From positions 12,220,260 to 12,284,259 of the forward strand of contig OU452205.1 in the NCBI GenBank assembly GCA_911728435.2: a DNA stretch of 64,000 nucleotides. The letters are read 5' to 3'. Every line of letters begins with the position of its first letter. Position 1 is the first letter of the stretch. The DNA comes from Apoderus coryli. Lineage: Eukaryota; Arthropoda; Insecta; Coleoptera; Attelabidae. This document shows positions 32,655 to 43,884 of this stretch, piece after piece. A model generated the notes under the pieces. It was given only the letters and a program-made list of their open reading frames with translations, searched no databases and was not told the origin of the DNA. A program made the position numbers and the translations under genes.

Positions 32655-35110
32655 GGATAATATTTATAAATATCTATTAAATTTATTTTTGTGGAGATTC
32701 GACTTTTATTTGTCATTGAAAATATACATATCCACTTACGAAGGGACTATTTTTTTCAAACTACAGTCAATATTGTTAAATTGCTCGTTATGCAAAATAA
32801 AATCCAAGTATGAGAGTCGCATAGCAGGTGTTGTATATGAGTCGTAAATTGCATATTTGTGTCAACGAAGACTCTCATATCCCTGACCACATCACATGAA
32901 TCAAGCGTGGCACCGCACAGTGCCGGTAAGGCAGAATATTGTCGAAGATGGATGAGTTATTATCATTATTTACTGCAATTTGTATTATGATTTTCAATTA
33001 TTTTTTGAGGTTTGACAAAATTTTCCAAAAATTGTTGTCTTAGCTACTATCTCTTAAGATCGAAATATGTTTTATTTTAATGTAAATCACACAGTTAATT
33101 TTTTTAGAAATTGATTGATTGAATTGATTCTTGTTTAGTAAAACTTCTCTTTGGTTATTCGATTAAATTAATAATACCTCCGCTCAATAATAAACTAATA
33201 CTTTAATAATAAAAACTGTTGTGATCACGCTAACAGTTACAGAAGCGATATTTAATTATCTATCAGTTCTAAATTTTCTATAATCGATCTCTCATAGCCC
33301 ACCGCGGGGCACGCTGAATAAATTTAGTATGTATTTATAATATTAAAAGCAAAAGCTATAAACATACCTCTATAAATAAATAAACAAATAAAAACAGTGC
33401 TAATCGTTGTCGTTGAATATCAAGAATGAAAGTATTTTACTGTAAAAGAGTAAAACATCTTTTTTGAAGTCAAGGTCTCGCCAATGAAAATGTATGTAAC
33501 GGGAACAAATCGTTTTAATAAACTTGAACAACATTTAGGTAGTCATGTGTAGATATCATACCAAAAAGTGAAATAAAACGAAAACGTAATATTTAACCAC
33601 AAGATTTAAGAGAAAGTACTGCTAAGCAAACAAGGATTCTATTTGGTTTTGATGAAGATTTATTATCGTTGATAATTTAAATGGGATATGCATACAAAAA
33701 ATTGTTCGTGTTTCTTGATGTACCTACCTATTTGTTTGATTTATTATTAACAATTGATTATTTGTTTTAATAGAAAACTAAAATTGTAGAGATAAATTTC
33801 ATATATATCCATGTATGACTGTTTTCTTTCCACATAGAAAGTAAGTAATAGTTTACGTTTGACTAACAAGTATTGGAAAATTATTTAAAAAAAACTTCAA
33901 ACATCCTTTTGTTGATTTATTTCTTTGTTTCGTGCATAGAAATTTTTTTGCAATTACATATGTTCACATTACTGCATTGTTAATATTTATAACATTTAAC
34001 TTAATGTTTGCTACAAATACAAAAAAAAACTATTATGAAATTTTTTTTGACTTACATAAAAAATTATGGCAAATTTCATAATAAAACTTTAAATGAGCAG
34101 AGCAGCAATTTGTTTATTTGTCATGTGCGTTTACTAGATGATAATAATAATTGTTGAAGACCTTCTTTTCTGTCAACGCATCGGTGAAAGCGCAAAGGCT
34201 CAAAACATATTTCAAATTCTTGACAAGTTGTTAACAAGAAATAATTATCCGCACTACATCACCGCATCCTATGTGGACCCATTGCATCATCCACTGATAT
34301 CCAGACTATTAAAATAACATTGCATGGACATGGGGGATGAACACACCGCCCTGGTAATAAATAAAATAAATGATTGGAGCAAAGAAATAACTTTTTACAG
34401 TATTCTTCACTAAATTTTTGATAGTGACTTGGATTAACGAATCACGTGGTTGCATGGTGAGTGGATTTTGTTGCTTTCAAACTTAGTGGTTCTAATCAGT
34501 ATGGCGAAGAAGCCAGATAGCATTAGAGTGTTGTTTATATGTTCTATAGACAATAAAGAAGGTGTGATCTGTATATGCTACAGATATCTTGCCGAGCGTA
34601 TGTCCTACGACGCAGTAACCACGCATTTTCTTGCACTTACGTGCTAGGCTATTCCCGACAGGGGGTTACAGTAAGTCTCCCGACCTGTCTCCAACAGCAG
34701 AGCTGGGAACCGCTATATTGGTTTGAGTTCTTGTACAAATTGTGCACGGCTTATACTGGTTGAGTTTTCAATTCACATAGCCATACGAGAGTGCCAAACT
34801 CTATGCCGATTTTAGTAAAGAAATTACTTTTTACAGTATTCTTTACTAAATCTTACGTTGCCTTGCGATATATCCTCAACTGTAGATGTCGAATTGTTAC
34901 TAGCTTTATGCATTTTTTAATGATAGTATTGATTTAGTGAAAATATGAAGATTCATTGATTCCTTTTATAAAAGTAGAATTTCGATATCTTCATCCACAG
35001 AGCACAATACGTCTTTAATCTAGTCGATTTTGTCTTTTGTTAAACAAAGAATTTAGAAATAGTATTTTTTAGACCTATAGGATCATATTTTAAAGTGTTT
35101 TTTATATTCT
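32655..35110. other. AT-rich stretch with a 33-bp direct repeat
   Basis: AAAGAAATAACTTTTTACAG, extending to CACTAAAT, at 34381-34413 recurs at 34817-34849 with two changes. The 400 bp between are less AT-rich and hold short open frames without motifs. It could be a small terminal-direct-repeat element. No gene is supported. Confidence 0.4.
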
Positions 35111-35112
35111 CA

Positions 35113-35590
35113 AAATAGTATATTGAGCAACGAACATGAAAGGACATATATTTTCTACGAGTATGATTGCAGCATGAGCCGCAGCCGAAATCATACGAGT
35201 AGGAAATGGTCATTTCATGTGAGTTTCATACTATATTTTTTCTACGACTGTGTTAATGCTTTTGAATAAATTAAACATAATTTTTAGGAAAATATTTGTT
35301 TTTCGAAACTTACCCCTGTTGGCGATACGATAAGTTAGAATATTAAATTGACTAGGTGGTGTTAAACTATATTCACTATCACTGTTTTTGTGGTTTGAAA
35401 TTTGCGAAATACTTAAATATAATTATTATTAATTATAAATACCTAAACTGTCAATTTGGTGTGTTTGTATTATCGGCGTTGCTATGGTGATTTTTGATGG
35501 CCCACGCTACTTTTGTCATTACCAGGAAATTTACAATGTACTACATTTTCAAATAATAATTTTTCACAACAATTAAAAAATAAATGCATC
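35113..35590 (+). repeat. Dispersed repeat 'X' copy 2
   Basis: Same family as 17030-17515. This copy keeps the head hairpin in full: ACGAGTATGATTGCAGC against CCGAAATCATACGAGTAGG around 35157-35212, inside a larger inverted CATGAAAGGACATA/TCATTTCATG pair. It lacks the distal CACTAGT hairpin. Confidence 0.75.
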
Positions 35591-37380
35591 ATTGACCATT
35601 TCTTATATACCTTTGTATTTGGGTACTGTGATAAGTTAATCTAATAATCATCGCACCTCAACGAGATGGATTACTTCATAAATAATAAAACATATTATTT
35701 TAAACAATGCTAAATTTCCTCCTGCATTTTCTAATGTATTAATTAAATTAGTATGTACTTGATATTTTTTATAATATGTCGTTCATATTATTCAAAGTTG
35801 CATCACAAACAGACATTTTTTCTCTTCGCCTAACGTAATACTGTTGTGTACATACACCATTACCAATTAATTAAAAATGACATTTAGCCGACTGCCAGCA
35901 TATGAAATTGCGTCACATACCCACTGCATTATGACTGGAACAATAAAAGTTCATCGTATCAATGCCATCCATCCATCTGCTTATTTTTAACTTTAACTGT
36001 AATATAAATATTTTGCATAAACTGTTGCTTTGTTTTAAATGCGAAAGATTTGATCAAATAAACTAAATACAATTTTAAAGTAATAGAGGGTAAGAAAACT
36101 GTTTGCATCTACAGGTTGAAGAAATTGTGTAGGTACTATAGAATAATTTACAACACAAGAACAAGAATTACACTATCCCCTAATGCCCTAATTCATTGGA
36201 TGAAGGTACATGTTGCAGAAAATTTGTTCGTATTATTTTTCCTAAATTTAAACTTAACCGTTGTAGAACCTCGATATGCTTTAATAAAAAAGGTCCCTTC
36301 TATAAAAAAAATGCCAGTTTCGAGTAAAGCCGATTTAAAATTCATAAGTCATATCAGTGTAAAATTATATAGCAGTTTAACTTGAAATTAGGAAAGCGTC
36401 TTCTACCAAACAGCTGTTAATTAATTACAATTTTTCTTTCGATCATGATTTCAAAGTTATTCAGTGATAATGGATCTGCTGATATTAATTAGGTATGTTT
36501 ACCACTTTTGTGACGGTGAATATGCATGGCGTTTTTCAAATAGAAGGCCTCCCATCTCTCAGGTTTTATTAATAATCATAAATAAACGTTTCGTTAAAAC
36601 AAATCACGTTTTTTTCTGCAATGTTTAGGCAGACATTTAGGTACATATTATTTTGGCATTTTGATAGCTGTCATAATCATTTTTTATAAAAGACGGCTTC
36701 TTCATATCTACAAATCTAGCTTGCTAGAAAATTGAAGCACGGAGGATGTGACTTTTGAATTTTAAATCCGTTTTACTGGTAAATGGTAATTTTTATTAAA
36801 AAAACAAAAGCGCTTTTTTTGTTGAAGAATATCAAAATATCGCAACGGTCTAGTTTAAATTAAAAAAATCATACGAAAAAAGATGAGCCAACTTTTTTAC
36901 CTTCAGCCTCTCCGTGTAACTCGCTCATGAAAGATCTAATGGAAATTACGTCTAAACATTTCGGAACCATACAATAAAAATGATGTGTATATAGCCTTTT
37001 CCTTTTTATTTTATTTTTACTTATTTTGATCTATACAAGCCGCAGGTGAAATTTTCCAATTAAAAGTTGAATCACCCTGTATGTATGCAGAAGAGTTTGG
37101 CAACCGGATAAGAAAAGAGAACGACCCAGTGGATTGTTCTTGAATCTTATAAAGATCTTTATTCCGAGGAACACAACTGTTTAACAACTGATCATGAATA
37201 ATAAGTATCGCCCATCCGAGCTAAGCCCTTTTAGGTATTGTAATAAACTGGCAAATTATTACAATATACCGGGAAGGGATTCGATCGATTATGGAGAAAC
37301 TACACTGTGGAACAATCTGAAAATCAGGTGTAGTCCATAGGTCGACGGGACCAATTCGGCTAAAATGTTTTCAAGAATCT
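35591..37380. other. AT-rich non-genic stretch
   Basis: No gene supported. A transposon-end word AATCACCCTGTATGTATG lies near 37070. Confidence 0.4.
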
Positions 37381-37381
37381 A

Positions 37382-37445
37382 GTACTTCCGGTTATACCGG
37401 AAATGGGTGTCAACTTTCTTATTTTAAATACGACCACCCCTGTTT
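37382..37445 (-). repeat. CCGGTTATACCGG dispersed repeat copy
   Basis: ACTTCCGGTTATACCGGAA is a perfect palindrome core, followed by CAACTTTCTTATTTTAAAT and CACCCCTGTTTTG. Confidence 0.6.
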
Positions 37446-37609
37446 TGTAAACATTTTTTTACAGCAAAATGTTGTTAATATAATGTATAGAGGATTGAAT
37501 TATCTGCTACAAGTTTGCTTTATACAAAATTTGTAATATCTCTACTATGTAATGAGTTACAAAACATTATATTATGGGATCTCCGACAAACAAATAGTCA
37601 CTGTAATCG

Positions 37610-38005
37610 TCTTAGTTTCCTGGAAGGCAGAGGTGAACGAATATCTTCCTCGACGTTGTCCGGATTGATGATTGAACTGTCATCATGTGTGCGTGGTTCT
37701 CGTCTTCCATATCGTCATCATCGCTGTCATTATCAAGGGCACGTGACTGCAATAGTTGTGCATTATCACAGGTCTCCCCCGCGCAATATTTGCACAACCA
37801 CAAGCTGCTCTACAGGGTGTTCCGCATTGGCATGATATACGGTTTAAAAGATTTGCTGAAGCTGGCTCTTTTTTGGTCGTAGAATGCATCTACCGTTGGC
37901 GTTCCTTTTGCCATCCCCAGTCTTCTGGATCGAGATAATTGCCAAGCCACATCCGATGTTGGTGGAAGAGTAGCCATGAGTTTTGTCGTTATTGTCCCCT
38001 CCATT
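37610..38005 (-). pseudogene. Broken cysteine-rich ORF with acidic tail, probably transposon-derived
   Basis: The minus strand gives MATLPPTSDVAWQLSRSRR from about 37977. It then reads, across a frameshift, CQCGTPCRAACG joined to CKYCAGETCDNAQ. This is followed by an acidic run DNDSDDDDMEDEN and STOP-terminated sequence near 37612. The Cys spacing followed by Asp/Glu repeats resembles the C-terminal tail of a family of uncharacterised, multi-copy insect ORFs that I believe are transposon-encoded, but I cannot name it securely. The block is clearly less AT-rich than its surroundings. At least one frameshift separates the Cys-rich halves, and an N-terminal portion is missing. CTACAGGGTGTTCCGCATTG at 37811-37830 lies inside the frame and may be coincidence or a nested end. 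Confidence 0.45.
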
Positions 38006-38009
38006 TAAA

Positions 38010-38222
38010 TTTATAAGGCAAAGTTGTTCAGCCTTTGATCCTCTAAAACTTTTATTATGGTCATTTTGTTGTAAAAAAATTACTACAAAACCAGCGGAAC
38101 TGTCGTCTTTGATGCTGTAACTCGTAGTATTACAGCTAAAAAAATGCATAAGGCAAAATTCTTCAGCTTTCGATCCTCTATAAAACGGTTATGAAGGCTA
38201 TTTTGCTCTAAAAACTATTTAT
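38010..38222. repeat. Two-copy tandem repeat, about 137-bp period
   Basis: ATAAGGCAAAGTTGTTCAGC, then TTTGATCCTCTA, at 38012 recurs as ATAAGGCAAAATTCTTCAGC, then TTTCGATCCTCTA, at 38149. The copies match for about 70 bp, both ending in a TTTTG..CTAAAA stretch. Confidence 0.6.
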
Positions 38223-38224
38223 CA

Positions 38225-38925
38225 AACCACCCGTATAGCTTAAAACGTACCAGGGGTTCGAGTGTGTTTTTTTTGGTTTTATACTCAGGAGGCAGTCCCC
38301 AAGCAACCCTGAAAATATCATCCTGTTTGGATTTTTTTTGCGACCCCTGTAAGCCAAGTGCAACTTCTCTGGACTATTATAGTAGTTTTCTTACTCAGAA
38401 TTCAATCAAAAGTTATTGCACTTTCTATACTTTAGTTGCGTGAAGTTACCTTTTGCAACAGACGTCCATATATTATAATATTAAACTACACATAGGTGCA
38501 TTTGACCATACATGGAAAATCATCATGCACGTTAGGTTAAAGACATGCGGACAAAAATCGAATGTAATTTACTTGAATAGTAAAAACTGCGACAAGCCTC
38601 TCTACGTTGCATTCCAGTTGAATAGAGAAACAAAACAGATTCTTCACCAGCATCTCATATTACTCGAAGGTAATTATTACATTGCCTTATTTGCGTCAAC
38701 GAAAAAAAAGTGTTTTCACCGTTAGTAAAATAAAAGTAAAATCAATTACAGGATTTGTTAAATTGTTTTTTTTTTATTAACGTTTATACAGTGTGTTTTC
38801 AAAGTAAATAAATTATTTGTAAACATAATACAACTGTGCCTTATCGGTACTTTTAGTATAACAGAGAAATACTACGCTAATTTTGGAAATAACCATTATT
38901 AATATTCTTTCTTTTTTTATGTTCT
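38225..38925. other. AT-rich non-genic stretch
   Basis: No gene recognised; open frames lack motifs. Confidence 0.4.
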
Positions 38926-38927
38926 TG

Positions 38928-39425
38928 AACCATTTTTCCTTTTGATTTTTTTTCTTTGGGTTTCATGTTCTTGAAAACAATTGTTTTTTTTTTAATTTTT
39001 AGCGAAAAGTTACATTTCACTTGTCTAACTTTATTACTACGTTTCGACGATGGTTTATCGCCTTCTTCAGATCATTCTATTATTTTTTCTTTTACAGTTT
39101 GTTATTAAAATGTAAAATAAACATTTTAAAAAATTACAATGTATAAATTATTTTTTTTATTATAACAATACATATATTTCGCAGGACATCACGTTTACAA
39201 ACAAAAATACAAAAAAATATTTTATACAATGTAATTTTTTAGAATGTTTAATTTATATTCTAAATTTTAATAACAAACTGTAAAAAAAAGAAGAAGAAGG
39301 CGATAAACCATCGCCGAAACGTAGTAATATAGTTAGACAAGCGAAATGTATATTTTCTCTAAAAATCAAAAAAAAATTGTTTACAAGAACCTGAAATCCA
39401 AAGAAAAAAAATTATTAATACTTCA
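38928..39425. mobile_element. Palindromic element with paired hairpin motifs
   Basis: Left arm about 38945-39160 and right arm about 39230-39415 are inverted (ACATTTCACTTGTCTAACT with its complement, TTTACAGTTTGTTATTAAAA with its complement). The motif appears in both arms: minus strand 39040-39070, CTGAAGA-A-GGCGATAAACCATCGTC-GAAACG, and plus strand 39291-39321 with GGCGATAAACCATCGCC-GAAACG. The latter stem GGCGAT/ATCGCC is perfect. Confidence 0.85.
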
Positions 39426-39709
39426 TGTATTTAAAACTTAGTTAAATATTCGCGAATTTTCTAATACGCATTTCTATAGTCTATATTTTTGAGGTGCAAA
39501 GCAAGCCACCTGCAAAACCTAAACAGGGGAACCAACAAAATTTACTACAATATAGTAGAGTGTTATAACTGCATTTCCCTAAGAACTTAAATAAATACTG
39601 TTCTATTGACCACCCTATGTAACCCAGTTTTGAATAAGTAATAAAATTCAATAAAGTTCGAAGAGACCATTCACAGGTGTAGGCTTGGGCGGTTATAGTT
39701 GGCTGCTAT

Positions 39710-39986
39710 TTAATTTGATATTTATTTACACTGGCTAAATTGGCTTTACATATTTTGATACAAAAAGAAACCCAAGACAGCAAAGTGTATAATTTTATTA
39801 TAGGGTATCATCGTATTGTTCTGAAAAAATAGTTCGCATTTTTTTCCGGTGTTTTTTTGTTTCATTTATTGGTATAAAAATATACTAGACCTATACTAAA
39901 ATCATACACTTTGCTGTCTTGAGTTTTTTTTTTTGTATCAAAATATGTAAAGCCAATTTAACCAGTGTAAATAAATATCAAATTAA
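39710..39986. mobile_element. TTAA-flanked palindromic MITE, 269 bp
   Basis: TTAA at 39710-39713 and 39983-39986 flank TTTGATATTTATTTACACTG and its complement. The arms (about 100 bp) also share GGCTTTACATATTTTGATAC and AAGACAGCAAAGTGTAT. No coding potential. Confidence 0.85.
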
Positions 39987-39989
39987 GTA

Positions 39990-40930
39990 AATTAAAGGTG
40001 GGATTTCAACCATCTCTTCGAATATGTTGAGTTCCCACATATTTTTTTTTGCTTTAATAACGTGTTGAATAGCCTTTTTTCAGTTCGTCATAATTATTCT
40101 CTTTACCGATTTCTCTGAAGTTTGGCAAAAATAGGGAGCTTTATATGACCCTAACTAGATCAACATTATTGTGGCGTTAGGGGGGCAACTCAATAAAAAT
40201 TATTGAAGAAAAAAATTTACGCCACTGACTGTAATTTAATTTCGATATTATCTTGAGATAAAACTATAACTACAACTTGTTTATCTCTTGTATTTTTTCA
40301 TATGTGGCTTCGTTTACGAGATAAAAATTTAAAACATTTTTCAACATAGTGCCAAGAATATTTGCGAATAATTCGACTAAAAATCAATAACGCTGATGTT
40401 ATTTGACTGCGCCAATCATTTTGAATTTGCTAAATTTGTTGAAATCCTTAACATGAATCACTAATATTAACGTAATACTCATAAACAGCTTTGATTATGT
40501 TATGCCTTGTCATTGGCTAATAACCTTCAGCCGGTTTGATAAATCCCTAGGAAGTAACCAAAAAAAAAATCAACTACTGGTTTTAGCCAGATATACTCGT
40601 ATTATTAGAGGTTCTTAACCTCTCTATAACATTTTGTTGTTAGCATGACATATCCGAGGTGGATAAATTGTAACAATCCACGTTTATGATGAAAAAAGCT
40701 TTTCAATCAGCGAGAGATAATAGCTCTATATTTTGCAGTATATTTGGAATACCCTATATCTACTAGCAGTAGATTTAGAAATAATTAACTCTATGATCAT
40801 GTCTGAGGGATACGATTACCTTACCTACTCACATTGTTGATGTTGTTTTAAAGTAACTATACCTACTTATAAGGATTCCTGACGGTTTATTTATGGTTTC
40901 TTAATAGCTGTTTGCGTTTTTAGAAGTATA
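39990..40930. other. AT-rich non-genic stretch
   Basis: Nothing supportable seen. Confidence 0.4.
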
Positions 40931-40932
40931 AA

Positions 40933-41126
40933 TACAGTGCTTTCATTTTAAAATTTGCCGTCCAGAATAACTCGTCATCTGAAGTTGGCACGATTTTCGG
41001 TTAAAACACACACACACAAAATTCAACCAATTGGTTTCCCCCTCAAGAGCAAAATTAATGTGTTTTTGCTGAAAATCGTGTCTAATTTAGATGACGAGTG
41101 GCAAGTTTTAAAATGAAAGCACTGTA
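40933..41126. mobile_element. 190-bp MITE, TA target duplication, related to the 60.6-62.9 kb transposon
   Basis: TA + CAGTGCTTTCATTTTAAAA at 40933 and TTTTAAAATGAAAGCACTG + TA at 41126. The arms are about 90 bp and include CCAGAATAACTCGTCATCTG and CACGATTTTC. A (CA)n run marks the centre. The same TIR, in diverged form, bounds the element at 60627-62872, so this is probably its internally deleted derivative. Confidence 0.9.
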
Positions 41127-41129
41127 CTA

Positions 41130-42085
41130 CTTGTATACGTTTAACTTATGTGTAATTTAAGTCCGTTATTTTATTAATAATAGCAATAGTGGTGTAAGTC
41201 AAGGTCATTGATACCTAAAGGTCAGCTGAGTGGTGTAAGATGTTTATATGAATTTATTTTACGATTTGGATTCAGGTGATTTATATATAATATTTGCAAG
41301 TTTGGATGTAACGTTCCGTAATATGTGACACACATGGTAAAGTTTTTGTTTTGCTTTGGAGTGGAAGATGTTAGGACCTTGTGTGCACAATTCAGAAATT
41401 GGAAACACAAAATTACGCACTCTAATATAAGTATTTTGCTCTTATTTTAATGTATGAACCTATTTGTACTTACTTCTAGGACGCTTAGTATAATGTCCTT
41501 GAAGGCAAGTTAATGCTTAAAAATAAATAATAAACCAGATAATTTTCACACCTACATGTTCGCAATAAAATGCGAAACTAGTCTCACTTTTTATGCAGAT
41601 AATAATAATTATGCTTTTATTTAAAATACTCTATTAGGAAGTTTATTGTTATGTGATAAATTTTAATGACCTATAATTTAAGGTCAATTGTTCAGTATTT
41701 AAATAAACATTTAATATGTGGCTGCTGTATAATGGACCAACTTGTATGGAAGTGTAACATAAAAATATTAAAATATTGTATTGGCTATTATTTTAGTTTT
41801 GCTACTGCAATTTGGTTTTGTGTCCGATAAATAACTACTACAAACGTTTAGTCTGAAGATCGTACACGATAGAGCATTAGGAGAAATTTGAAAAAATATT
41901 CCATACTTGAGTGAAGTTAAAATTTCAATAATTAAGAAATTAAAATCGAATCTCCACCAAATATATTTAATAGAATAATCGTCAAATAACTCGTCTACTA
42001 ATCCAGTTCTGCAATAATAATACAATAAGAAAAGCTTATAAGAGATTTTTCAACATTAAATCGAGTGTTCTATTGGAGTCATTTT
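41130..42085. other. AT-rich non-genic stretch
   Basis: At 41850-41875 CTGAAGATCGTACACGATAG has the look of a broken hairpin motif. No gene. Confidence 0.35.
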
Positions 42086-42089
42086 TTGG

Positions 42090-42690
42090 AAAAAATGTTT
42101 TTTGTGTATATATTATCTAAGAAACATGTTGGACTTTTTTTAATTTTTCCTTTTTGCATATCATTTTTATATATTTAATTAAATAAAATTCAGTTAATTA
42201 AATCGGTCTCACTGCACTTATAAAGTAGTTGACGTTATTGACTTATTAAAATTAATGGTGCTAGCTTTTACTTACTTACTTACTTGCCTACCGCACGTAC
42301 CAACTTGTTGCTCTTTTCGCCATTGTTTGAGATGTGCTCTGTTTGTGACTCGGTGAGTAACGATATTGATGTGTTTTTTAATACCATATCTTATATTAAA
42401 AAAGTGTTTTTTAGATAAATATTTGTTGTTAAACCATTCTAATTTTGACTATTTTTTGCGATTGTAGTATTTGTATTATTTATAATTTTGAAACGTGTAT
42501 TTATGTTAATTTTATCGTTTTGTAATGTACCTGCCCTGTAATTGGATGTGTTTCTGTCTGGGTAGATGTAATCTAAATAAATAAATAAAAATATAAAAAT
42601 GATATGCAAAAAGAAAAAAATAAAAAAAGTCTAGCATACTTCTTAGATACTTATAATATATACACAATTTTTTTTTTTCCAGAAAATGAC
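42090..42690. mobile_element. Palindromic element interrupted by a LINE 3' end
   Basis: Arm 42100-42180 (TGTGTATATATTATCTAAGA, then CTTTTTGCATATCATTTTTA) is inverted at 42590-42685. Between them, TGTAATTGGATGTGTTTC, then GGTAGATGTAATCT, runs into (AAAT)n at 42574-42590, the plus-strand 3' tail of a 5'-truncated LINE. The LINE's 5' limit is not defined (somewhere after 42185). Confidence 0.7.
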
Positions 42691-43690
42691 TAACCACAAA
42701 TTCGCCTGCTATATTCGAAAGTATATGTGTACATATCGGTATCTAATTCTTCTAGATCATCTACAATGTCATCAAAAAACTCAACCCAGGAAGTTTTGTA
42801 GCTTGCTATAAGTTGTCTTTTAAAAAATTATGCTGGTTTGACAAAAAGAGTTGGACTTGATTTAATTTAATTTTGGATTAGTTTATTTGCGTTCGGGTCC
42901 AGATCTGGGTATAGGGTTGTTGTATAGTATTGTGACAATTTAAATTAGCGGGTGTTGTATACACCTACAAAGAAATCTGATTAAAAGCCTCAGTCCAAGT
43001 GAACACCGATTATGCTATTTAAATTGTACACGGGTTCGATAATAAGCTTTACGAGCGGCTTTTACTTTTAAGTTTTAATTGACGAGTACAAACGAAGAAT
43101 ATCCAACTTTACTATTTATGACAGTGGATCGCTGTAATACTTTATAGATGACACCGGTAACTTAACACTCTTTATTTATTGACAAAAAAAACACTATTTA
43201 AATTACCCTTTTATTTACTAAGATATCTAAAGCTTTCCCCAACTAACTTCAAATAAAAACACAAGATTCGGGGCTATAAAAACAATAATTTAATTATAAA
43301 TAATAAAAATTAATAACAATAAAAGAAAGGGATAAGTATAAATAAAAAGATTAAAAGAAAATCTAAGGAAGAAAATAATAATCTACAAAGTGAAAAGGTA
43401 AATTAATATAATTACGAATAATTATATTAATTTCTACATAAAACTTTAACTATAATTGTAATCTGACAATTATAACAGACTTTAAATTTTTACTATTCAA
43501 AATATCAGATAATTTACGAAAAGAAAAAACTTTAACTTTACTAAAACTGGTTGAAAATTGTATGCATTGACTTATGGTTTAAATTTTGTATGTAGAAAAA
43601 TAATAACACCATAAAATAAAAATAAATACCTAAATATTATTCATTTTACTGATTATTTAGATGAAGCGTTACTTCATTTGCTTCAGATGA
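42691..43690. other. AT-rich non-genic stretch
   Basis: Nothing supportable seen. Confidence 0.4.
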
Positions 43691-43694
43691 CTAG

Positions 43695-43882
43695 CCACTA
43701 CTGGTGATAGAGCATCTCGAAAAAATGTAAAATCCTCTTATAAACTGATTTACAAATCCTTGGAGGAATATTATAAAATGAAACTTTGACCCTAGATCTC
43801 AGACACAAAGTGATTTTGGACATATGTTTATTGAAACTTTTTCAATTTTTTTGAGATGCCCTATCACCTCTGTAAATGGGGC
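43695..43882. repeat. Small palindromic repeat, about 35-bp arms
   Basis: TGGTGATAGAGCATCTCGAA at about 43701 is inverted as TTTTGAGATGCCCTATCACC at about 43849. It is followed by ATGAAACACCTTGTATATA. Confidence 0.6.
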
Positions 43883-43884
43883 TC

